Of a DNA stretch of 34,054 bases, positions 10,243 through 16,028 are shown piece by piece. The stretch spans positions 1 through 34,054 of the forward strand of contig JAJBUU010000001.1 of assembly GCA_020860205.1 (NCBI GenBank), written 5' to 3'. This DNA is from Oscillospiraceae bacterium (GTDB taxonomy: Bacteria; Bacillota; Clostridia; Oscillospirales; Oscillospiraceae). The notes under the pieces were generated by a model that saw nothing but the letters and a program-made list of their open reading frames with translations, was not told the DNA's origin and did no database searches. How positions within the stretch are numbered: position 1 is the first letter of the stretch; each line of letters opens with the position of its first letter. The translations under genes were made by a program, and so were the position numbers.

Positions 10243-10542
10243 ATGAGCGTTGTGATCGTCGGCGGCAATGACCGCATGGTAAGGCAGTATAAAGATCTAT
10301 GTGAGGAATACAGTTGCAGCGCAAAGGTATTCACACAGATGAAAAGCGGCTTGAAGGAGAAAATCGGCCGTCCGGATTTGATGGTGCTGTTCACCAGTAC
10401 CATGTCCCACAAAATGCTACGCTGTGCGCTGAGCGAGACGCGCGGGAGCAATGCGACCATCGTGCGCTCCCACAGCAGCTCGATGCAGGCGCTCAAGAGC
10501 ATTCTGGAGGTCCACGCGCCCGCCGGTGGCAGCCGTGTCTGA
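10243..10542 (+). CDS. DUF2325 family protein
   Basis: This 99-residue protein opens 'MSVVIVGGNDRMVRQYKDLCEEYSC' (in part), with 'PDLMVLFTSTMSHKML' and an 'ATIVRSHSSSMQALKSIL' segment. These are the glycine-rich first strand and the two later strands of the DUF2325 fold. The family is uncharacterised and looks Rossmann-like. Two cysteines, at about residues 20 and 25, are visible. GGAAAGGAG at 10225-10233 supports the ATG at 10243. Its stop overlaps the start of the DUF3793 gene. It is the first gene after the consensus promoter. I infer a role in the same process as the flavodoxin but cannot name one. Confidence 0.8.
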   Translation: MSVVIVGGNDRMVRQYKDLCEEYSCSAKVFTQMKSGLKEKIGRPDLMVLFTSTMSHKMLRCALSETRGSNATIVRSHSSSMQALKSILEVHAPAGGSRV

Positions 10543-11110
10543 CGAGCTGCTGATCCGCTACTGTTCTCCCACGCTGGCGGGATTGAAAACGGGAAATCTG
10601 TTCACCTGCGCCTTTTCGGAGCGGAAAGAGCTGGCAGCGCGCATCCGCGCATTCAACAAAAAGCTCTGTCCCAAAGGACTGCGGGCGCTGCCGCTCCGCT
10701 GGCAGGACGGGCGCGCGTTGATTTATCTCTATCGTCCCGGACGGTTGGCGCAGGATTTGAAAAACGGTTCCGTGGCGGCGCTGCTGCGGCGCTATGGCTA
10801 TCCCTGCGGCAGTCCGGAGCGTTGTGTCGCCACGCTGATGCACCGGCTGCGCAGCGGCGCGGAATTTCCGCATGAGATTGGCCTGTTTTTGAGCTATCCA
10901 CCGGAGGATGTGCAGGGATTTATTGAAAATCAGGCGGCCAACTGCAAGTGTGTCGGCTGCTGGAAGGTTTATGGAGACAAGGCGGCGGCGGAACGCACGT
11001 TCCGGCGTTACAAAGCCTGTACCGATGCATATTATCGGCACTGGGTCAACGGCGTGCCAGTCGAAGCGTTGGCGGTTGCCGCCGTTTCGTGTGAACCCTG
11101 TCGGAGATGA
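10535..11110 (+). CDS. DUF3793 family protein
   Basis: This 191-residue protein of an uncharacterised Clostridia family opens 'LLIRYCSPTLAGLKTGNLF' and contains 'GYPCGSPERCVATLMHRL', 'EIGLFLSYPPEDVQGFIEN' and the cysteine cluster 'NCKCVGCWKVYGD'. That combination is diagnostic of DUF3793. The several conserved cysteines suggest metal or Fe-S/redox involvement, but no function is established. The start is not certain: GTG 10535 overlaps the DUF2325 stop (translational coupling), and GTG 10526 is an alternative. GGAGG at 10506-10510 is rather far upstream. From memory, this family often lies beside flavodoxin and ferrous-iron transport genes in Clostridia; only the flavodoxin is present here. 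Confidence 0.82.
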   Translation: MSDELLIRYCSPTLAGLKTGNLFTCAFSERKELAARIRAFNKKLCPKGLRALPLRWQDGRALIYLYRPGRLAQDLKNGSVAALLRRYGYPCGSPERCVATLMHRLRSGAEFPHEIGLFLSYPPEDVQGFIENQAANCKCVGCWKVYGDKAAAERTFRRYKACTDAYYRHWVNGVPVEALAVAAVSCEPCRR

Positions 11111-11311
11111 TACGAGTGACAGAGACGGAAACACGATATTCTAACACGAAAAAAAACTAAAAATTTAAGGAAGCACTGATTCAATGGGCCTGGATGACCG
11201 GAGAAGCAGATTTTATGCCGTTTTGTGGCACAAAATTCCTCACTGTCCGTTCTTGCCGATGAATCATTCAGAGCTTCTCTATTGTAAAAAAGAAAGGTTG
11301 GTTATCAAATT
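11111..11311 (+). other. 201-nt spacer before the flavodoxin gene, with a long-range inverted repeat
   Basis: No gene is seen. GAAGCACTGATTCA (about 11170-11183) can pair imperfectly with TGAATCATTCAGAGCTTC (about 11260-11277). A small hairpin between them uses TGCC and GGCA around a GTTTTG loop (near 11218-11232). No promoter close to consensus and no clear terminator is visible, so the flavodoxin may be read from the upstream operon promoter. The pairing could be a processed or regulatory leader; evidence is weak. Confidence 0.3.
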
Positions 11312-11737
11312 ATGAGTAAGGTTGCGGTTGTGTATTGGAGCGGAACGGGGAACACGGAGGCAATGGCCGCTGCTGTCGTTGCGGGCGCACAGGGCGCGGG
11401 CGCAGATGCCACGCTGTTTTCCGTGGCGCAATTTGGTGCGGAGAAGCTGGCGGAATATGACGCGGTGGGCTTCGGCTGCCCGGCGATGGGTGCGGAAACA
11501 CTGGAGGAAAGCGAATTTGAGCCGATGTTCCAGGCCTGCGTTGCCGGGCTTTCCGGCAAGCGGGTCGGACTGTTCGGTTCTTATGGCTGGGGCGACGGAG
11601 AATGGATGCGCACATGGCACGAAACCTGCGCGGACGCAGGGGTGCAATTTGCCGCGGACGACGTGATTTGCAACGACGCGCCGGATGACACTGCGCTCTC
11701 ATCCTGCAAGGCGCTCGGCGCAGCGCTGGCAAGCTGA
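11312..11737 (+). CDS. Flavodoxin (short-chain)
   Basis: This 141-residue, FMN-binding electron carrier, presumably cytosolic, replaces ferredoxin when iron is scarce in many anaerobes. The FMN phosphate loop is WSGTGNT (residues 9-15), preceded by the first strand 'MSKVAVVY'. 'YDAVGFGCPAMGAETL' gives the 50s loop and 'FGSYGWGDGEWM' the 90s loop, both contacting the flavin ring in short-chain flavodoxins. The spacing of the weak AAAGG (11294-11298) to the ATG is long. It lies downstream of DUF2325 and DUF3793 and is closed by a perfect terminator, so the three genes probably form one unit. The iron-regulation idea is an inference. Confidence 0.9.
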   Translation: MSKVAVVYWSGTGNTEAMAAAVVAGAQGAGADATLFSVAQFGAEKLAEYDAVGFGCPAMGAETLEESEFEPMFQACVAGLSGKRVGLFGSYGWGDGEWMRTWHETCADAGVQFAADDVICNDAPDDTALSSCKALGAALAS

Positions 11738-11771
11738 ACAAACGTACACGAAAACGGAGCATAAAATCAAC

Positions 11772-11813
11772 AGCCTCTCTCCGAATGCCCTGCATTCGGA
11801 GAGAGGCTATTTT
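11772..11813 (+). terminator. Rho-independent terminator after the flavodoxin gene
   Basis: A perfect 17-bp stem (11772-11788 with 11792-11808) has a 3-nt loop and is followed by ATTTT. It is among the most stable hairpins in the window and ends the DUF2325-DUF3793-flavodoxin region. Confidence 0.85.
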
Positions 11814-11830
11814 CAGAACAAAAACAGATA

Positions 11831-11882
11831 TTTCAGGCACAGGAGGTTTCGTTTCAGCGGGAGCGACGAAACCCTGCCCCGC
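11831..11882. repeat. GC-rich hairpin repeat, copy A
   Basis: The segment starts TTTCAG and ends CCCTGCCCCGC, and contains GCGGGAGCGA. An internal hairpin pairs GGTTTCGT (11845-11852) with ACGAAACC (11866-11873). The beginning, the GCGGGAGC core and the end recur at 29386-29443 (copy B), and a shorter relative is at 15969-15991. The gene gap 11738-12056 otherwise holds the terminator and the promoter of the next gene. Confidence 0.45.
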
Positions 11883-11912
11883 GCTTGTGTGCGCTGTTGG
11901 CTTGAAAAAAAT

Positions 11913-11941
11913 TTGCGTTTCGAGACAAAAGCAGCTATAAT
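11913..11941 (+). promoter_or_regulatory. Promoter of the DUF4177-like gene
   Basis: TTGCGT (11913-11918), 17 nt and a perfect TATAAT (11936-11941). The expected leader of about 110 nt can fold: ACAGA at about 11946-11950 pairs with TCTGT near 11994-11998, just before a GTTTTT run, which resembles an attenuator. That last part is a weak inference. Confidence 0.62.
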
Positions 11942-12056
11942 AGCGACAGAGGAAAACAGGAGATTGCGCGGCGTTTTCCCTGCGCGATTGCATCTGTGTT
12001 TTTCAGAAATGATTGTAAAACGACCACCGGTCAAAAAAGAAAGGCGGTATTTTCAA

Positions 12057-12323
12057 ATGGCTGATTATAGCGACTCCTCTACCTATTCAACTGCTTCCGG
12101 CAAAGACCTGCCCTATGTTGTGCTTCAGGTTACCTTAAAAGAAAAGTTTTTTGGCACAGGCTCCGGGAATCTGACAGATCTCGAAAATGCCATCAATGCG
12201 CAGGTGGCGAAGGGGTACAGGTTACATACGATAAGCACGACCAACGGCGGGAGCAAGGGGTTTGGCGGCGGTGACCGGATTCAGGCAACCCTTGTATTTG
12301 AAAAAATTGGATTGTGCAGGTAA
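12057..12323 (+). CDS. Small DUF4177-like protein
   Basis: This 88-residue protein has a 20-residue polar, Ser/Thr-rich start. A compact domain follows: 'YVVLQVTLKEKFFG', then 'DLENAINAQVAKGYRLHTIS' and a final strand 'RIQATLVFEKI'. The strand, helix with '(A)KGYRLHTIS', strand plan matches DUF4177, whose helix is normally followed by GW/GYxLv. No function is known. The glycine-rich 'NGGSKGFGGGD' before the last strand is a loop. GAAAGGCGG at 12039-12047 fixes the ATG at 12057. The frame is open upstream, but that part overlaps the terminator and promoter. It has its own promoter and looks monocistronic. Confidence 0.6.
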   Translation: MADYSDSSTYSTASGKDLPYVVLQVTLKEKFFGTGSGNLTDLENAINAQVAKGYRLHTISTTNGGSKGFGGGDRIQATLVFEKIGLCR

Positions 12324-12404
12324 TCGCGTTCTAGGTTCCGGAAATATCGGGCTTTCTGCATGAAACGGAAAACCGCACGTTTGTTTTTTATGCCCATAAC
12401 ATTG

Positions 12405-12443
12405 AAAAAGCGCCGCGCCAGAGTTTTCGCTTTGGCGCGGCGC
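12405..12443 (-). terminator. Rho-independent terminator of the nifS-iscU-MOSC-ilvE operon
   Basis: GCGCCGCGCC-type arms at 12410-12423 and 12430-12443 form a 14-bp stem with one wobble pair. Read on the minus strand they are followed by five T residues (A run 12405-12409 on the plus strand). It lies 17 nt beyond the ilvE stop. Confidence 0.82.
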
Positions 12444-12459
12444 GCTGTGTTTATTGCGA

Positions 12460-13527
12460 TTATTCCACCGGCACGACCCAGCCGAATTTATCCGGCAGTC
12501 TGCCCCATTGGATACCGGTCAGCGTATCATAGAGATACTGCGTGGTGGGGCCGATTTTTCCGCCGCTGATTTCAAAGACCTGATCCTGATAGGCCAGATG
12601 GCCAACGGGGGAAACCACAGCGGCCGTACCGCAGCCCCAGGCCTCCTCCAGCTTGCCGTTCTGCGCGGCGGTCATCAGTTCATCCAGACTGATGCGGCGC
12701 TCCTCCACTTCGGTGCCTTCGCTGCGCAGCAGCGCCAGAATACTCTTGCGCGTGATGCCGGGGAGAATGGAGCCGTTGAGCGCCGGCGTGCAGATCTTCC
12801 CGTCGATTTTGAACATGATATTCATGGAGCCGACTTCCTCGATGTATTTCCGCTCCACGCCGTCCAGCCAAAGCACCTGCGCATAGCCCTTTTCCTCAGC
12901 GCGGTCGCCCGCACGAACGGACGCACCATAGTTGCCGCCGCACTTGGCCTCGCCGGTGCCGCCGCGCACTGCGCGCACATCCTCGTCCTCAATCATGATG
13001 TCCACCGGGTCGATGCCCTGCGCATAATAGCTGCCGGAGGGCGAAAGGATGATGATAAAGCGGACATGGGAAACGCCGTGAACGCCCAGATGCTCATCGT
13101 CGCCGATCATAAAGGGGCGGATATACAGGCTGGTTCCCTCGCCGTGGGGCACCCAGTCCTCATCCAGCTTCACCAGCTCCTTCAGCGCGCGGACGGCAAA
13201 TTCCTCGTCAAGCTGCGGCAGCGCCATGCGTGCCGCGGAGCGGTTCATGCGGGCAAAGTTTTCGTCCGGGCGGAACAGGCAGACCTGACCCGTGACCTCA
13301 CGGTACGCCTTCAGTCCTTCAAAAATCTCCGAGCCGTAGTGCAGTGCGGTGGACGCGGGATGAATGGAGAGGTTTTCAAACGGCACGATGCGCGCATCAT
13401 GCCAGCCTCTGCCCTTGTCCCAGTCCATCAGGAACATATGGTCGGTGAATACACGGCCAAAGCCCAGCTTACTCTCATCCCCCGGCTTCTCTGCCGGGTT
13501 TGGATTTCTGAAAATGTCAATTTTCAT
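12460..13527 (-). CDS. ilvE: Branched-chain amino acid aminotransferase
   Basis: This PLP-dependent fold-type IV transaminase makes or degrades leucine, isoleucine and valine. The 355-residue length and the motifs 'ALHYGSEIFEGLKAYR', 'SLYIRPFMIGDDEHLGV', 'GGTGEAKCGGNYGAS' with catalytic Lys195, and 'YIEEVGSMNIMFKIDG' place it in the larger (BCAT type II, ~350 aa) subgroup. AGGAG lies 11 nt upstream of the ATG. It is the last gene of a tight minus-strand run with the MOSC, iscU and nifS genes and is followed by a terminator. Its link to Fe-S assembly is not obvious. Dihydroxyacid dehydratase and isopropylmalate isomerase in the same pathway are Fe-S enzymes, which may explain co-transcription (inference). 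Confidence 0.93.
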   Translation of the reverse strand: MKIDIFRNPNPAEKPGDESKLGFGRVFTDHMFLMDWDKGRGWHDARIVPFENLSIHPASTALHYGSEIFEGLKAYREVTGQVCLFRPDENFARMNRSAARMALPQLDEEFAVRALKELVKLDEDWVPHGEGTSLYIRPFMIGDDEHLGVHGVSHVRFIIILSPSGSYYAQGIDPVDIMIEDEDVRAVRGGTGEAKCGGNYGASVRAGDRAEEKGYAQVLWLDGVERKYIEEVGSMNIMFKIDGKICTPALNGSILPGITRKSILALLRSEGTEVEERRISLDELMTAAQNGKLEEAWGCGTAAVVSPVGHLAYQDQVFEISGGKIGPTTQYLYDTLTGIQWGRLPDKFGWVVPVE

Positions 13528-13552
13528 CTGCTTTCATTCTCCTATATTTTTG

Positions 13553-13999
13553 TCAACATAGCGCGTCGCCCGGCTCGACCGTGATCGCGTCACCGGCGCG
13601 TATGGTGCCTTCTTCCAAAACCTTCGTAAAAATACCCTCGCGGGGCATTACGCAATCGCCCACCTTGCGGCGGATCTCGCAGTCCGCGTGACATTCCTTG
13701 CCGATTTGAGTCACCTCCAGCAGCGTTTCGCCCACGCGCAATCGCGTGCCGATGGGAAGCTGATAGAGAGTCAGCCCTTCGGTCAGGATGTTCTCCGCAA
13801 ATGCGCCGATGGGGATGTCCGGGAATTTCTCCCGCATCTTCTCCACGCTCTCGTCGCCCAGCAGACTGATTTGACGGTGCCATTTCCCGGCGTGCGCGTC
13901 CCCGACAATGCCATGGTCGCGGCGCACCTGAATCTCTGGCACCTCATGCTTCATCGTGCCTTTTTTCTCGCTGATGCAAACAGCCTTTACCCGCGCCAT
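13553..13999 (-). CDS. MOSC domain protein
   Basis: This 148-residue stand-alone MOSC domain shows 'GDAHAGKWHRQISLL', 'GAFAENILTEGLTL', 'VGETLLEVTQIGKECHADC' and 'CVMPREGIFTKVLEEGTIRAGD'. The conserved cysteine region near 'ECHADCEIR' fits a domain proposed to carry sulfane sulfur, as in molybdenum-cofactor sulfurase and YiiM-like proteins. I choose ATG 13999, which has GAAGGG 9 nt upstream; a GTG at 14008 overlaps the iscU stop and is possible. Downstream of a cysteine desulfurase and a scaffold gene, it may receive sulfur from NifS. No molybdopterin genes are seen nearby. Confidence 0.85.
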   Translation of the reverse strand: MARVKAVCISEKKGTMKHEVPEIQVRRDHGIVGDAHAGKWHRQISLLGDESVEKMREKFPDIPIGAFAENILTEGLTLYQLPIGTRLRVGETLLEVTQIGKECHADCEIRRKVGDCVMPREGIFTKVLEEGTIRAGDAITVEPGDALC

Positions 14000-14004
14000 C
14001 GCAC

Positions 14005-14445
14005 TCACCCTTCAGCGCAGCAGCCGTGACTGCACTCCGCCTTCTCCGAAAATTGCGCCTCGTCATACGGGATGTTGTTCTTGCGGTAATAGTCCAGCAA
14101 CGCGGACTTGATGGCCTCCTCCGCCAGAACGGAACAGTGCAGCTTGTGGGCGGGAAGTCCGTCCAGCGCCTCAGCCACTGCCTTGTTGGTCAGATGCAGC
14201 GCCTCGTCTACGGGCTTGCCCTTAATCATCTCCGTCGCCATAGAGCTGGACGCAATCGCACTGCCGCAGCCGAAGGTTTCAAATTTCACGTCCTGGATCA
14301 CGCCGTTGTCGATTTTCAGGTACATCTTCATAATGTCGCCGCACTTGGCGTTGCCGACTTCGCCCACGCCGTCTGCGTCCTCGATGACGCCGACATTCCG
14401 CGGGTTGCGGAAATGATCCATCACCTTTTCGCTGTATAATGCCAT
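14005..14445 (-). CDS. iscU: Fe-S cluster scaffold protein NifU/IscU
   Basis: IscU holds a nascent [2Fe-2S] cluster built with sulfur from the cysteine desulfurase. The 146 residues carry the three ligand cysteines Cys35 (NAKCGD), Cys60 (FGCGSAIASS) and Cys104 (KLHCSVLAEEAI), with the family's conserved Asp37. The start 'MALYSEKVMDHFRNPRNVG' is typical of the clostridial NifU-N type. The C-terminus adds a small Cys-rich tail 'ECSHGCCAEG' (Cys138, 142, 143), often seen in Clostridia and of unknown role. GGAGG precedes the ATG. It follows nifS by 28 nt. Confidence 0.94.
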   Translation of the reverse strand: MALYSEKVMDHFRNPRNVGVIEDADGVGEVGNAKCGDIMKMYLKIDNGVIQDVKFETFGCGSAIASSSMATEMIKGKPVDEALHLTNKAVAEALDGLPAHKLHCSVLAEEAIKSALLDYYRKNNIPYDEAQFSEKAECSHGCCAEG

Positions 14446-14473
14446 GTTTTTCAGTTCCTCCTTATCTCAATCG

Positions 14474-15661
14474 TCAAAGTATATACTGCCGTTTTCCGTT
14501 CTGCAGGTCGCGCCAGATGGGAGACATCCCGCGCAGATAGGTCACGACCTCCTCCACAGCGGAAATCAGATAGTCGATTTCCTCCTCGGTGTTGCTCTCG
14601 TCGATGGTCAGGCGCAGAGAACCATGCGCCACATCATGCACGCGGCCGATTGCCAGCAACACATGGCTGGGGTCGAGCGAGCCGGAGGTGCAGGCGCTGC
14701 CGGAGGACGCGCTGATACCGCGGTCATCCAGCAGGAGCAGCAGCGACTCGCCCTCAATACCCTCAAAGCAGAAGCTGACGTTGCCGGGCAGCCGCTGCTG
14801 CGCGTCGCCGTTCAGCGCGCAATGGGGAATTTTGGAGATGCCCGCGATCAGGCGGTCACGCAGGGCGCAAACGCGCGGCATCGTTTCGTTCAGATGGGCG
14901 CAGGCGTCCTCCAATGCGGCGGCCATGCCCATGATGGCCGGGACATTCTCCGTTCCGGCGCGCTTGCCGCGCTCCTGTGCGCCGCCCTCGATCAGGCTGC
15001 GCAGAGGAATGCCGCGCCGCACATAGAGCGCGCCGCAGCCCTTCGGGCCGTGGAACTTGTGCGCAGAGAGCGAGAGCATATCGATGTTCTGCTCCGCAAC
15101 ATGGATGGGCAGATGTCCTGCCGCCTGCACCGCGTCCGTGTGGAATGTCACGCCGCGCGCACGGCAAACCGCGCCGATCTCCGCAATCGGCTGGACGGTG
15201 CCGATCTCGTTGTTGGCATACATGACGGTGACAAGGCAGGTATCCGGACGAATGGCCGCTGCGACCTGCTCCGCCGTGACGAGACCGTTGCTGTGAACGT
15301 CCAGCAGTTCGACCTCATAGCCTTCCTTTTTCAACTGCTCCAGCGTGTGAAGCACAGCATGATGCTCAAAGGCGGTGGAAATGATGTGCTTTTTGCCGCG
15401 CAGCGCACCGGTCGCGGCGGCGGAACGGATGGCCTGATTGTCCGCCTCGCTGCCGCCGGAGGTGAATGTGATTTCCCGCGCCGCGCAGCCAAGACATGCG
15501 GCGATGCGCTCCCGCGCGTCTGTCAGCGCTTCGTTGGCCTGCTGGCCGATGGTATAAAGGCTGGAGGGATTGCCGAAGCAGTCCTCCATATAGGGCAGCA
15601 TTGCGTCGATGGCTCTGCGGCTCATTTTTGTAGTGGCCGCGTTGTCTGCGTATATCTTCAT
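14474..15661 (-). CDS. nifS: Cysteine desulfurase NifS/IscS
   Basis: This PLP enzyme removes sulfur from cysteine as a protein persulfide for Fe-S clusters and other sulfur acceptors. The 395-residue product starts 'MKIYADNAATTKM'. It has 'TSGGSEADNQAI', PLP-anchoring Lys202 in 'SAHKFHGPKG' and the active Cys324 in 'SSGSACTSGSLDPSHVL', with the long flexible loop of the NifS/IscS type. I start at ATG 15661 with GGGAGG just upstream. The frame stays open for about 93 more codons, but these lie in promoter sequence. Upstream at 15788-15816 is a promoter. It is the first gene of the operon nifS-iscU-MOSC-ilvE. Confidence 0.95.
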   Translation of the reverse strand: MKIYADNAATTKMSRRAIDAMLPYMEDCFGNPSSLYTIGQQANEALTDARERIAACLGCAAREITFTSGGSEADNQAIRSAAATGALRGKKHIISTAFEHHAVLHTLEQLKKEGYEVELLDVHSNGLVTAEQVAAAIRPDTCLVTVMYANNEIGTVQPIAEIGAVCRARGVTFHTDAVQAAGHLPIHVAEQNIDMLSLSAHKFHGPKGCGALYVRRGIPLRSLIEGGAQERGKRAGTENVPAIMGMAAALEDACAHLNETMPRVCALRDRLIAGISKIPHCALNGDAQQRLPGNVSFCFEGIEGESLLLLLDDRGISASSGSACTSGSLDPSHVLLAIGRVHDVAHGSLRLTIDESNTEEEIDYLISAVEEVVTYLRGMSPIWRDLQNGKRQYIL

Positions 15662-15787
15662 GGTTCCTCCCTGTTTTTTGGATGCTGAATGGTTCAACAG
15701 CCTGTCCAAACTCGTTCGTTCAATATACGGGGGGCGGGTATTTTTCGCGCAAACCACAATCCCCGCGCCCGTATGAGCTTTCTGTTT

Positions 15788-15816
15788 ACAATAGCACAAT
15801 CTACCTGCTTTGTCAA
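15788..15816 (-). promoter_or_regulatory. Promoter of the nifS operon
   Basis: On the minus strand, TTGACA (plus 15811-15816) and TATTGT (plus 15788-15793) are spaced 17 nt. The site is about 127 nt upstream of the nifS ATG. No terminator-like hairpin or IscR/Rrf2 gene is evident near it. The gap 15662-16028 holds this promoter, the tandem repeats at 15911 and a hairpin at 15969. Confidence 0.62.
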
Positions 15817-15910
15817 TAGGGATATAGTTTTGACACAGGGCGAGGGCGTTTATTTTTAAGGCCGCGCCGCATAAATCGGCGGGAGCGACCTGTTTTCCCG
15901 GAGCTGGAAT

Positions 15911-15961
15911 ACCCGGAGGGCGCTTATACCCGGAGGGCACTTATACCCACAGGGCACTTAG
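15911..15961. repeat. Three tandem 17-bp repeats
   Basis: Units at 15911-15927, 15928-15944 and 15945-15961 share ACCC..AGGGC.CTTA, with 1 to 3 differences between them. A degenerate fourth start, CCCGGAG, precedes them near 15897. Each unit can form a small CCC/GGG hairpin. They lie between the MocR-type gene and nifS, upstream of the nifS promoter. Function unknown. Confidence 0.7.
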
Positions 15962-15968
15962 GAAGCAA

Positions 15969-15991
15969 GGACACAGGAGCGAACCCTGTCC
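15969..15991. repeat. Hairpin related to the GC-rich repeat (copy C)
   Basis: GGACACAGG (15969-15977) can pair with CCCTGTCC (15984-15991) around AGCGAA with a small bulge. The core AGGAGCGAACCCTGTCC resembles the GGGAGCGA...CCCTGCCCC part of copy A. On the minus strand it lies 38 nt after the MocR gene stop and could help end that transcript, though no T tract follows. Confidence 0.35.
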
Positions 15992-16028
15992 GTTGCACAG
16001 CAAGATTACGCAAAAAGCAAACCGCACC

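Noticed and set aside
15830-15858. Plus-strand TTGACA as a promoter toward the MocR-type gene
   Set aside because: The -10 is poor at all useful spacings and the downstream gene is on the minus strand.
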